From Streptomyces sp. HUAS 15-9 (lineage in GTDB: Bacteria; Actinomycetota; Actinomycetes; Streptomycetales; Streptomycetaceae), in NCBI RefSeq assembly GCF_025642155.1, contig NZ_CP106798.1, forward strand, positions 4,216,001-4,280,000: DNA of 64,000 nucleotides. The letters run 5' to 3'. The position numbers and the translations under genes are program-made. This document shows, one piece after another, positions 34,118 to 42,623 of the stretch. The notes below the pieces were generated by a model, which saw nothing but the letters and a program-made list of their open reading frames with translations, was not told where the DNA came from and made no database searches. Within the stretch, counting starts at the first letter, position 1, and each line of letters starts with the position of its first letter.

Positions 34118-36361
34118 TCAGTTGCCGGTCTCCTGCGTGAGGTCGTAGAAGGCGGCCGAACCGACCGTCACCTTCTTGAAGTTGCTCTGCACCCACGAGG
34201 TGATCTGCGACGACGTACCGCTGGAGCTGCCGCCCATGCCGCCACCCATGCCACCGCCGGAGATGAAGTAGTGGATCTTGCCTTCCGCCACGTACTTCTT
34301 GAACTGGGCCAGCGTCGGGGACGGGTCGGTGCCGTTGAAGCCGCCGATCGCCATCACCGGGTCGCCGGTGGCCAGCTGGTAGCTCGCGGCGTTCTGGGAG
34401 CCGATGGACGCGGCGACCCAGGTGTATTTCCCGGCGTCCGTCTCCAGCAGCTTCTTGGCCTCGGAGGAGACGCTCGCGCCGTCGAGCAGACCGCCGGCGC
34501 CACCGCCGCCGCCTTCACCCAGCTGACCGCCACCGCCACCGGGGAAGCCCTGGCCCTGCTGGCCCTGTTGCCCCTGCTGGTTCTGCCCCGGCATGCCGCC
34601 CCCGGGGAAGCCGTTCCCGTTCTGCTGACCCTGTTGCCCTTGCTGGCCCTGCTGGTTCTGCCCCGGCATTCCGCCGCCGAAGCCGCCGTTGCCGCCGCCC
34701 ATACCGCCGCCGGGACCGCCCCGGCCACCGCCCATCGTGCTGGCGCCGGCCGGGCCGGCCGTGACGATGGAGCCGCTGTGGCCCTCCTGCAGCGTGCTGA
34801 GGGTGTACGCCGTGGGACCGGCCAGCGCGGCGACGAGACCGAGCGCGGCCGCGCCGAGCGCCAGCTGCCGCGACACGCGGCCCGCGAAGACGAGGCCCAG
34901 GGCTGCGGTCAGGCCGCCGATCAGGACCAGCCACTTCAGCCAGGGCAGATAGTCGGGGGTGCGGTTGAGCAGGACGTAACCCCAGGCCGCGGCCGCGACG
35001 ACCGACGCGGCGAGGGTGATCGACGCCCACATCTCGGCGCGCTTCTCCCACAGCAGACCGGCGCCCATGCCGATGACGGCCGCGATGTAAGGAGCGAGGG
35101 CCACCGTGTAGTACTGGTGGAAGATGCCCGCCATGTAGCTGAAGACGACCATGGTCATCAGCAGCGAACCGCCCCAGACCAGGAATGAGCTACGGGTGAC
35201 GGAGGTGCGCTTCAGCCTGCGCGTGGCCACCAGGCCCGCGGCCAGCAGGATCAGCGCGGCCGGCAGCAGCCAGGAGATCTGGCCGCCGATCTCGGAGTTG
35301 AACATCCGGTCCCAGCCGGTCTCGCCCCACATGCTCGTGCCGTTGCCGCCACCGCCGCCGCCCACGCTGCCGGTCTCGTCGCCGTTGAGACGGCCGAGGC
35401 CGTTGTAGCCGAAGGTCAGCTCCAGGAAGGAGTTGTTCTGCGAGCCGCCGATGTAGGGGCGGGAGGACGCCGGCCACAGTTCGACGATCGCGACCCACCA
35501 GCCGCCGGAGACGACCAGCGCGAGCGTGGCCAGGGCCAGCTGTCCGAGGCGCTTCTTCACCGGCACCGGCGCGCACACCGCGTACACGACGGCCAGCGGC
35601 GGCAGGATCAGGAAGGCCTGCAGGGTCTTGGCGAGGAAGGCGAAGCCGATCGCGACACCCGCCCGGACCAGCCACTTCGTGCGGCCGTCCTCGAGGGCCC
35701 GGATGACCATGTAGCAGGCGACGGCCATCAGCAGCGCCAGCATCGCGTCCGGGTTGTTGAAGCGGAACATCAGCGCCCCGACGGGGGTGAGCGCGAGCAC
35801 GGCGCCCGCGATCAGACCGGCCGCGGGGCTGAACCGGCGGCGTACGGCCGCGTAGACCACGACGACCGTGAGGACGCCCATGATGACCTCGGGGACCAGG
35901 ATCGCCCACGAGTTGAGGCCGAAGATCCGCACCGACAGGGCCATCGGCCACAGCGAGGCCGGGGGCTTGTCGACGGTGATGGCGTTGCCCGCGTCCAGCG
36001 AGCCGAAGAAGAGCGCCTTCCAGGACTTGCTGCCCGCCTGGACGGCCGCCGAGTAGAAGGAGTTGGCGTAGCCGGAGGCGCTCAGGTTGTACAGGTAGAG
36101 CAGGAAGGTGGCGGCCAGCAGGCCGAGGAAGGCCAGGCGCACCCAGCGCGGGTCCTCGGGCCGGCCGCGCCACAGTCTCCGTACGAAGGGCTGCCGGGGC
36201 TCGCCCGACCCGGGCGCGGGAGCCGTGGGCGCCGCCGGGCCCGGAGCCGCTGTCTGCGTCACCGGGTCCGTGGCGGGCAGGCTCGGGGGAGCGGCAGTCG
36301 GTGGCGGACCCCAGGAGGCGGGACCCCCGGGGTGGGTCGTCCGGTCGTAGTGCGTGGTCAT
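34118..36361 (-). CDS. GT39/ArnT-like membrane glycosyltransferase
   Basis: 747 residues. A Pro-rich cytoplasmic start is followed by the GT39 signature VDKPPASLWPMALSVRIFGL with catalytic-type acidic residues in the first outer loop, and 10-12 membrane helices. A long Gly/Gln/Met-rich loop (about residues 540-620, GGRGGPGGGMGGGNGGFGGG, QNQQGQQGQQGQ) precedes an outer C-terminal domain (YTWVAASIGSQNAASYQLAT). The family moves sugars from polyprenyl-phosphate to proteins, lipids or wall polymers. The start overlaps the upstream polyprenyl-sugar synthase by ATGA, so donor and transferase are coupled. Confidence 0.9.
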   Translation of the reverse strand: MTTHYDRTTHPGGPASWGPPPTAAPPSLPATDPVTQTAAPGPAAPTAPAPGSGEPRQPFVRRLWRGRPEDPRWVRLAFLGLLAATFLLYLYNLSASGYANSFYSAAVQAGSKSWKALFFGSLDAGNAITVDKPPASLWPMALSVRIFGLNSWAILVPEVIMGVLTVVVVYAAVRRRFSPAAGLIAGAVLALTPVGALMFRFNNPDAMLALLMAVACYMVIRALEDGRTKWLVRAGVAIGFAFLAKTLQAFLILPPLAVVYAVCAPVPVKKRLGQLALATLALVVSGGWWVAIVELWPASSRPYIGGSQNNSFLELTFGYNGLGRLNGDETGSVGGGGGGNGTSMWGETGWDRMFNSEIGGQISWLLPAALILLAAGLVATRRLKRTSVTRSSFLVWGGSLLMTMVVFSYMAGIFHQYYTVALAPYIAAVIGMGAGLLWEKRAEMWASITLAASVVAAAAWGYVLLNRTPDYLPWLKWLVLIGGLTAALGLVFAGRVSRQLALGAAALGLVAALAGPTAYTLSTLQEGHSGSIVTAGPAGASTMGGGRGGPGGGMGGGNGGFGGGMPGQNQQGQQGQQGQQNGNGFPGGGMPGQNQQGQQGQQGQGFPGGGGGQLGEGGGGGAGGLLDGASVSSEAKKLLETDAGKYTWVAASIGSQNAASYQLATGDPVMAIGGFNGTDPSPTLAQFKKYVAEGKIHYFISGGGMGGGMGGSSSGTSSQITSWVQSNFKKVTVGSAAFYDLTQETGN

Positions 36362-37833
36362 CGGGCATCCCCCGGGTCGGTGTCGTGAGGGCGCACCGGC
36401 TGCAACCGCATGGTGGCGTCCCTCCAGTTGCCGTCCGCGGCTTCACCGGCGCGGAACTGGGTGGTCTGGTACGGCGTGTGCTGCGGCGGGCGCTGCGGGA
36501 GCGGCGTGCCGCCCGGCCGGTACGGGACCGTCGTCGCGTAGGTCGGCGAGGACGGGTTGTGCGCGGCCACGACCGTCGACACCTGGTCGGTGTCGCCGCG
36601 GTCCGGGAAGACCCACGCGCGGAAGAGCAGGAAGCGCAGCACCGTCGCCGCGAGGTTGGCGGCGATCAGCACGGCCAGTTCGGTGGAGTGCGCGGGGCTG
36701 CCGGTGGCCGCGTTCAGGGCGGCCAGCGAGCCGCTGGTGAGGGCGAGGCCGATACCGAAGACGACCAGGCCCTGCGCCTGGTGCCGGACGGCGCCGCCGC
36801 GGCCGCGCACCCCGAAGGTCAGGCGCCGGTTGGCCGCCGTGTTCGCGACGGCCGAGACCAGCAGCGCGAGAGCGTTGGCGACCTGCGAGCCGGTGAACTG
36901 CCGGAAGCCGCTGTAGAGCAGAAGGTAGAAGAGGGTCGACAGACCGCCGACGACACAGAATCCGACGAGCTGGCGGGCCAGGCCCGTGGGCACGTCCTTG
37001 ATCTCGCGGTCGCGCGGGTCGTCGCCGAACGGGCGGGTGACCCGGTCCAGCGGCAGCGATCCCGTGGCGAGGGCCTTGCCCACCCGCCACACTCCCTTGA
37101 GGTCGTCGGTCGCTGTCTTCACGATGTGCACGGTCGAGTCCGGGTCGTCGACCCAGTCGACGGGCACCTCGTGGATACGGAGCCCGGCCCGCTCGGCGAG
37201 GACCAGCATCTCGGTGTCGAAGAACCAGCCGGTGTCCTCGATCAGGGGCAGCAGCACCTGGGCGACATCACGCCGGATCGCCTTGAAGCCGCACTGCGCG
37301 TCCGAGAAGCGGGCCTGTAGCGAGCCGCGCAGGATCAGGTTGTACGAGCGGCTGATGAACTCCCGCTTGGCGCCGCGCACCACGCGCGAGCTACGGGCCA
37401 GCCGGGAACCGATCGCCAGGTCGGAGTGACCCGAGATCAGCGGCGCCACCAGCGGAAGCAGCGCGTTGAGGTCGGTGGACAGATCGACGTCCATGTAGGC
37501 GAGGACCGGGGCGTCCGAGGCGGACCAGACGGTCCGCAGGGCACGTCCGCGGCCCTTCTGCTCCAGCCGGTACGACCTCACCTCGGCGATCTCCGCCGCC
37601 AGCCGCGCCGCCACCCGCGGGGTGGTGTCCGTGGACGCGTTGTCCGCGACGGTGATGCGGAACGCGTACGGGAAGGTGCGCTCGAGGTGCTCGTGCAGTC
37701 TGAGCACGCAGGGCCGGAGGTCCTCCTCCTCGTTGTAGACGGGGATCACTACGTCCAGGACAGGCGTACCGGCGTCGCCGGCCGGGAGGTGCTCCCGCGC
37801 CGGCAGGGTGCCGGGAGAAGAGTCGGTTCGCAT
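36358..37833 (-). CDS. GtrB-type glycosyltransferase fused to GtrA domain
   Basis: 491 residues. Residues about 25-260 form a GT2 domain of dolichol-phosphate-mannose-synthase/GtrB kind (LDVVIPVYNEEEDLRPCVLR, AYMDVDLSTDLNALLPL with DxD, AQCGFKAIRRDVAQVLLPL). Residues about 315-435 form a four-helix GtrA flippase-like domain (LVGFCVVGGLSTLFYLLLYS). It loads a sugar on polyprenyl phosphate and helps flip it for the downstream GT39 enzyme. ATG 37833 lies 14 bases after the kinase stop. Confidence 0.9.
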   Translation of the reverse strand: MRTDSSPGTLPAREHLPAGDAGTPVLDVVIPVYNEEEDLRPCVLRLHEHLERTFPYAFRITVADNASTDTTPRVAARLAAEIAEVRSYRLEQKGRGRALRTVWSASDAPVLAYMDVDLSTDLNALLPLVAPLISGHSDLAIGSRLARSSRVVRGAKREFISRSYNLILRGSLQARFSDAQCGFKAIRRDVAQVLLPLIEDTGWFFDTEMLVLAERAGLRIHEVPVDWVDDPDSTVHIVKTATDDLKGVWRVGKALATGSLPLDRVTRPFGDDPRDREIKDVPTGLARQLVGFCVVGGLSTLFYLLLYSGFRQFTGSQVANALALLVSAVANTAANRRLTFGVRGRGGAVRHQAQGLVVFGIGLALTSGSLAALNAATGSPAHSTELAVLIAANLAATVLRFLLFRAWVFPDRGDTDQVSTVVAAHNPSSPTYATTVPYRPGGTPLPQRPPQHTPYQTTQFRAGEAADGNWRDATMRLQPVRPHDTDPGDAR

Positions 37834-37847
37834 GGGAACGACTCTGG

Positions 37848-39536
37848 TCAAGTGCCCTGTTGCACCCATGTGGTGGCGCTGTGCTGCACCTGTGAGTGCG
37901 ACTGCCAGTTCGTTTCCGCGTCGGGCTGCGGCGGCACGGGGCCGAGCGCGGGCAGATGCACCGTGAACACGGTCCGCCCCGGGACGCTGTCGACGGTGAC
38001 GGCACCGCCGTGCGCGGTCGCGACGGCCTGCACGATGGCGAGCCCCAGGCCGGTGGATCCGGTGGACCGGGACCGCGCGGAGTCGCCCCTGGCGAACCGC
38101 TCGAAGACGTGCGGCAGCAGTTCGGGCGGGATGCCCTGGCCGTTGTCCTCGACGTCGACGCACATCCACGGCCCGCGCCGCTGGACGCGTGCGGTGACCG
38201 TCGTACCGGGTGGGGTGTGCTTGCGGGCGTTGCCCAGCAGATTGACCAGCACCTGCTGGATACGTGCCGCGTCCGCCGACACCAGCGCCGGTTCGTCGGG
38301 CAGGTCGAGCCGCCATTTGTGGTCCATGCCGGCCGCGCGGGAGTCGCTGATGGTGTCCACGACCAGCGGAACGAGGTCGGTGTGCTCGAACTGGAGCGGC
38401 CGCCCGGCGTCCAGGCGCGCGAGCAGCAGCAGGTCCTCGACGAGCAGCGTCATCCGCCCCGCCTCGGACTCGATACGGCCCAGGGCGTGCCGGGTGTCGG
38501 GCCCGACCTGCTCACGTCCGCGCCGGGTGAGCTCGGCGTACCCGCGGATGGAGGCGAGGGGGGTTCTGAGTTCATGGCTCGCGTCGGCGACGAACTGCCG
38601 CACCCGCATCTCGCTCTGCTGGCGGGCGTGCAGGGCGCCGTGCACATGGTCGAGCATCCGGTTGAGCGCGGCACCGACCTGCCCGACCTCGGTGTGCGGA
38701 TCGGTCTCGGCCTCCGGCACCCGCTCGCTGAGGTTCACCTCGCCGGTGTGCAGGGGGAGTTCGGAGACCCGGGTGGCGGTGGTGGCGACGCGGCGCAGGG
38801 GGCGGGTGGCCAGGCCGACGAGGACGTAGCCGGCGATGACGGCGGCGCCGAGGCCTGCGGCGGTGACGCTGACCTCGACGAGGATCAGGGTGTTGATGGT
38901 GTTGTCGACCTCGGCGGTCGGGAGTGCGACGTAGTACGACTCGCCGCTGTCCTGGCTCGTGACGTACTGGACGCGGTACTCCCCGAGGCCCGGCACGTCC
39001 ACGGAGTGCGCCTGGCCGTCCCTCGCCACGGAGCCGACGGCCGCCTTCTGCGCGGCGTCGAGGTTGTCGGCGCGCATGTTCTTGAAGACGCCGTAGCTGT
39101 TGTTCTGCTGCTCGGCGACGGCAGCGCTGACGATCTTGCCGTCTTCCACGTACGCGGCGATGGTCTTGCGCTGCGTCGGGGGCAGCTTGACGAACTTGGC
39201 GGCCTTGGCGCTCGCCGGCGTCTCGTCGTCCGCGCCGGGACGGGCGTCCGGGACGGTGCCCTGGTCGCGCGGCGGCTGCTTGCCGTCCATGCGCCCGCCG
39301 ACCGCGCGCATGGCGACGTCATGCACCTTCTCGTCCAGCTGACCGTACAGGTGGTCGTGCAGAGCCAGCGTGGTCACGGTGCCGATCACCGCGCACACCA
39401 CCGCGATCAGCACCACCGACGCGACGACGAGCCGCGTCCGCAGGCTCCGCGGTTGTCGCTCCCCCACTCTCAGCTTCGTTCGAGCGGGGGGACCCCCATG
39501 TCTCTTCTGCGCACGCGTCCGTCGTCGCCCGCTCAT
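37848..39536 (-). CDS. Sensor histidine kinase
   Basis: 562 residues. Two membrane helices (VVASVVLIAVVCAVIGTVTT and VTAAGLGAAVIAGYVLVGLA) flank an extracellular sensor of about 150 residues. Then come HAMP, HisKA with phospho-acceptor His in DASHELRTPLASI, and HATPase with LVNLLGNARKHTPPGT, DNGQGIPPE and GLGLAIV. The ATG overlaps the regulator stop (ATGA). It senses an unknown outer signal and controls the regulator encoded just before it. Confidence 0.93.
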   Translation of the reverse strand: MSGRRRTRAQKRHGGPPARTKLRVGERQPRSLRTRLVVASVVLIAVVCAVIGTVTTLALHDHLYGQLDEKVHDVAMRAVGGRMDGKQPPRDQGTVPDARPGADDETPASAKAAKFVKLPPTQRKTIAAYVEDGKIVSAAVAEQQNNSYGVFKNMRADNLDAAQKAAVGSVARDGQAHSVDVPGLGEYRVQYVTSQDSGESYYVALPTAEVDNTINTLILVEVSVTAAGLGAAVIAGYVLVGLATRPLRRVATTATRVSELPLHTGEVNLSERVPEAETDPHTEVGQVGAALNRMLDHVHGALHARQQSEMRVRQFVADASHELRTPLASIRGYAELTRRGREQVGPDTRHALGRIESEAGRMTLLVEDLLLLARLDAGRPLQFEHTDLVPLVVDTISDSRAAGMDHKWRLDLPDEPALVSADAARIQQVLVNLLGNARKHTPPGTTVTARVQRRGPWMCVDVEDNGQGIPPELLPHVFERFARGDSARSRSTGSTGLGLAIVQAVATAHGGAVTVDSVPGRTVFTVHLPALGPVPPQPDAETNWQSHSQVQHSATTWVQQGT

Positions 39537-40273
39537 ACCGCTGCGGGCTTGATCAGATAGCCGGCCCCACGCCGGGTGTGGATCATCGGCTCCCGGCCGG
39601 CGTCGATCTTCCTGCGCAGATACGAGATGTAGAGCTCGACCACATTGGCCTGGCCGCCGAAGTCGTACGACCACACCCGGTCGAGGATCTGCGCCTTGCT
39701 GAGCACCCGCCGCGGATTGCGCATCAGGAAGCGCAGCAGCTCGAACTCGGTGGCGGTGAGGTGAATGTTGTCCCCGCCCCGCGAGACCTCGTGGCTGTCC
39801 TCGTCCAGGGTGAGGTCACCGACGACGAGGACGGAGTCGGAGCGCCGGTCTGCGGCGCCGGAGCGGCGGATGAGCCCGCGCAGCCGGGCCACGACCTCCT
39901 CCAGGCTGAACGGCTTGGTGACGTAGTCGTCGCCGCCGGCGGTGAGCCCGGCGATACGGTCCTCCACCGCGTCCTTCGCGGTCAGGAAGAGGACGGGCAC
40001 ATCGGGCAGCTCGCGCCGCAGGCGCCCCAGGACCGCGAGGCCGTCCATGTCGGGCAGCATCATGTCGAGGACGACGGCGTCGGGCCGGAACTCCCTGGCG
40101 GTCTGGACGGCGCCGTGGCCGTCACCCGCGCTCCTGATCTGCCAGCCCTCGTAACGGAGGGCCATGGAAAGGAGTTCGGTGATCGACAACTCGTCGTCCA
40201 CCACAAGCACTCGGACGGGGCTCCCGTCCGGCCTCAGCAGTTCGGTGCGCCCCTGGGGCGAGGTCGTGGTCAT
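39533..40273 (-). CDS. OmpR-family response regulator
   Basis: 246 residues. The receiver domain has acidic pair VDDE, phospho-Asp70 in VVLDMMLPDMDG, Thr/Lys in FLTAKDA and YVTKPFS. The C-terminal winged helix has LTATEFELLRFLMRNPRRVL and YISYLRRKID. First gene of the four-gene operon regulator-kinase-GtrB/A-GT39, so it probably controls cell-surface glycosylation as well as itself. Confidence 0.94.
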   Translation of the reverse strand: MTTTSPQGRTELLRPDGSPVRVLVVDDELSITELLSMALRYEGWQIRSAGDGHGAVQTAREFRPDAVVLDMMLPDMDGLAVLGRLRRELPDVPVLFLTAKDAVEDRIAGLTAGGDDYVTKPFSLEEVVARLRGLIRRSGAADRRSDSVLVVGDLTLDEDSHEVSRGGDNIHLTATEFELLRFLMRNPRRVLSKAQILDRVWSYDFGGQANVVELYISYLRRKIDAGREPMIHTRRGAGYLIKPAAV

Positions 40274-40345
40274 GGGGACACCATGTCGGGGTCCTCTGAG
40301 AACACGCTTTCACTAATCTATGTTTTCCCTAAGAAGCGCACAGGA

Positions 40346-40370
40346 GTTTCTCAGGCAACGCCTGGGAAAC
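40346..40370. promoter_or_regulatory. Inverted repeat upstream of the response regulator
   Basis: GTTTCTCAGG-CAACG-CCTGGGAAAC (9 of 10 pairs), with a direct relative GTTTTCCCTAAG at 40322. It lies 73-97 bases before the regulator ATG; it is either the regulator's own binding site or a terminator of the upstream gene. Confidence 0.5.
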
Positions 40371-40411
40371 GCTTGCCGGGGGATCAGGAACGGGTACGGG
40401 GCTCCCGACCT

Positions 40412-41293
40412 TCAGAACAGCCCGTCCTGGACTCCAGCTTCCTCCTTGAACTCCTTGAGGGGAACGGTGCATCCGTCGCCCGCGCCGGGGCCGGGGCACA
40501 GCTCCCAGCCGGTCATCAGCCGCGTGTCGAGGACGACGATCCCGCGCGCCCCGGCCGCAATGTGCAGGTCGGGCCCGGCGGCCGCGACCAGTTCACCGCT
40601 CACGGTCCCACCCGGGACCAGTTCGACGACCTCACCGAACGCCGTGGGCAACCGCTGGAGCCCGAACACGCCCACGTGGTCGACCGGTTGGCACGGCTCG
40701 CGGGAGAGCGACTCCGGCCAGTCGTCGAGTGCGACGGCACACTCGTACAACTCCTCGATCTCAGTGACCCGTTCGGCGTCAGTCGCGGGCAATGCCGACC
40801 GTACGGCGCGCTTCTCTGCGTAGGGGATCCGGTCGGGCACGACGAGCGCGGCCCGCAGCAGTTCCTCGGTCCGACGCGCGGCCATGAGCGGCCCGGCACC
40901 GAGCCAGCTGAAACAGACGGCTCCCTGTTCGAGCAGCCGCGCGGACCCCCGCTCGACGGCGGTGATCCCGACCTTGACCATGCCGGGTCCGAACCAGGCC
41001 AGATACACATGGTACGGCCGGGGATCGTCCGCGATGGTGTCGGCGGCCACGGAGTGCGCCCGGTCCAGCCGCGCGCACTGCTCACACCGCGCGCCGGTGC
41101 TCCGCCCCGACACCACCGCCCGCACGGGACAGGGGTGCCCGCGGGCACCCACACACGTCCGCACGCCCCCGTCCACGACCCCGAAGGCAACCCGCTTCCC
41201 CCGAGGCAGCGCGCTCTGCCGCCCCCCGTCCCACACCAGCACGGGACCGTCCCCCGACCACCGCAGTCCCGAGCATTTCCACACCTGTGCCAT
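40412..41293 (-). CDS. DUF2797 protein
   Basis: 293 residues from ATG 41293. A Cys cluster (RTCVGARGHPCPVR, GARCEQCARLDRA) suggests zinc. The segment YHVYLAWFGPGMVKVGITAV looks like a GIY-YIG-type core, followed by GAGPLMAARRTEELLRAAL. Function of the family is unknown; nucleic-acid binding is plausible from the fold hint. Upstream of the two-component operon on the same strand with 138 bases between. Confidence 0.85.
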   Translation of the reverse strand: MAQVWKCSGLRWSGDGPVLVWDGGRQSALPRGKRVAFGVVDGGVRTCVGARGHPCPVRAVVSGRSTGARCEQCARLDRAHSVAADTIADDPRPYHVYLAWFGPGMVKVGITAVERGSARLLEQGAVCFSWLGAGPLMAARRTEELLRAALVVPDRIPYAEKRAVRSALPATDAERVTEIEELYECAVALDDWPESLSREPCQPVDHVGVFGLQRLPTAFGEVVELVPGGTVSGELVAAAGPDLHIAAGARGIVVLDTRLMTGWELCPGPGAGDGCTVPLKEFKEEAGVQDGLF

Positions 41294-41360
41294 CACTCTT
41301 GAGGGTAGGCCTGGGCACTGACAGTGGGGGCGGGTGGAGGGAACGGGGTACGGTATGCGA

Positions 41361-41399
41361 AGGCCCGAAGCCGCAACCTTGTTTTGCGACTTCGGGCCT
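41361..41399. terminator. Hairpin between DUF2797 gene promoter side and Bro-N gene end
   Basis: AGGCCCGAAG with CGCAA, and TTGCG with CTTCGGGCCT, form an interrupted 15-bp stem followed by TGTCTCGTC. It lies 41 bases past the Bro-N stop and probably terminates that gene. Confidence 0.65.
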
Positions 41400-41439
41400 G
41401 TCTCGTCACCGGCTACGGGGGCACGTGAACCGGCACCCG

Positions 41440-42399
41440 CTACGGAAGCAAGTAAACCGGCGCACCGTCCTCAGCACACCCGCTCTGCCGCATGCAACCC
41501 CGCTTGAGCAGCATGCGCACGCAGTCGTGGACCCGGTCGAGCGTCAGCCCCGTACGGCTGGCGACCTCCTCCAGCCGACAGCGGACCGGGCCTCGTACCA
41601 GCGAGGGAGCGAGGTAGGCCGCCACCGCGTGCACGTCGTCCGTGACGACCAGGTTCTTCGCCCGCCAGATGCCCAGCAGCTGCTGCGGCGACATGGCCGG
41701 GGCCTCCTCCGTCGCGGAGGCGGGCTGGAAACGATCGGCGATGCGGTCCAGGGTGTCGGCGATGCGGTGGAGGGCACCGGCCATGGAGTCGTGAGCCCTG
41801 GCCATGGAATCCTGGGCCCGGGCCATGGAGTCGTGAGCTCTCGCCATGGAGACCTGAGCGTTGACCATAGTGTCCTGAGCCTTGGCCATGGAGTCCTGGT
41901 GGCGGCACAACTCCTCCTGCCTGGCGAGAAACGCCTCGTCCGCCCGGATGTTCCGCTCTTCCAGCCGGACGATCGCGTCGGCCACCTGCTCGGGCATGAC
42001 GTAGGCGGTGCCACCGCTGGGCGCGGGCTGTACGGGGGCCGGTTCGAGGCTGTAGGAACCGTCGCGCTGGATGGTTGCGATGACCTCGGAAACCCAGGCT
42101 TTGAAGGGCTTGCATTCGGGCTTGATGCAAGCGTTGACAAGCTGGATGAGCCCCTGGAGGTTCACCATCTTCATCGACCTTTGGAGCCTGTGACCTGCGA
42201 GTTTGCGCAAGGTGTCGCTCCCAACGACGCCTTGTGCAATCTCGTCCAGGCGCTTTTGCAAGCTTGTGTCCACGTGCTGCCAGAGAGCGTCGCGCGTGTT
42301 TGCATACCCCAAGCGGCTCGCCACGTCCGTCGCCGGAAACCAGTGCTCCCCGTCCGCCAGCGTCAGCCTCCGTACCCGCGCCTTCGTGGCCGCGAACAC
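41440..42399 (-). CDS. Bro-N antirepressor-like protein with coiled coil
   Basis: 319 residues from GTG 42399, but the family usually begins about ten residues earlier (DAIDISDF is in frame upstream without a usual start codon). Bro-N domain: FAATKARVRRLTLADGEHWF, ATDVASRLGYANTRDALWQH, NLQGLIQLVNACIKPECKPF. A seven-residue repeat follows (SMARAHD, SMARAQD and similar, about residues 168-215), then a helix-turn-helix-like C-terminus. Bro-N proteins are phage and plasmid regulators. Possibly a prophage or element relic that has become a resident regulator. Confidence 0.82.
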   Translation of the reverse strand: MFAATKARVRRLTLADGEHWFPATDVASRLGYANTRDALWQHVDTSLQKRLDEIAQGVVGSDTLRKLAGHRLQRSMKMVNLQGLIQLVNACIKPECKPFKAWVSEVIATIQRDGSYSLEPAPVQPAPSGGTAYVMPEQVADAIVRLEERNIRADEAFLARQEELCRHQDSMAKAQDTMVNAQVSMARAHDSMARAQDSMARAHDSMAGALHRIADTLDRIADRFQPASATEEAPAMSPQQLLGIWRAKNLVVTDDVHAVAAYLAPSLVRGPVRCRLEEVASRTGLTLDRVHDCVRMLLKRGCMRQSGCAEDGAPVYLLP

Positions 42400-42432
42400 G
42401 AAGTCGCTGATGTCGATCGCGTCCTGCTTCCG

Positions 42433-42465
42433 CGCCGAATCGCCGCCTGGGCGATTCGGCGTTTT
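42433..42465 (+). terminator. Hairpin upstream of the Bro-N gene
   Basis: CGCCGAATCGCC / GGCGATTCGGCG with a 5-base loop and GTTTT after it on the plus strand. It overlaps the likely 5' leader of the Bro-N gene, so it might also act as an attenuator on the minus strand. Confidence 0.6.
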
Positions 42466-42623
42466 GGGAGAGACGGTGCCGAGCGCGGCCTCAGGCCGGT
42501 GAACTCATCTGGGAGGCGGGGGACCACCGGTGGGTCTTCGCCTTGGCGGTCGGCTGGGCGTGCAGGCCGTCGGGTATGCGAAACCATGCACGTGTTCACA
42601 CGGTGTGTTGTTAGTGTGACGCC

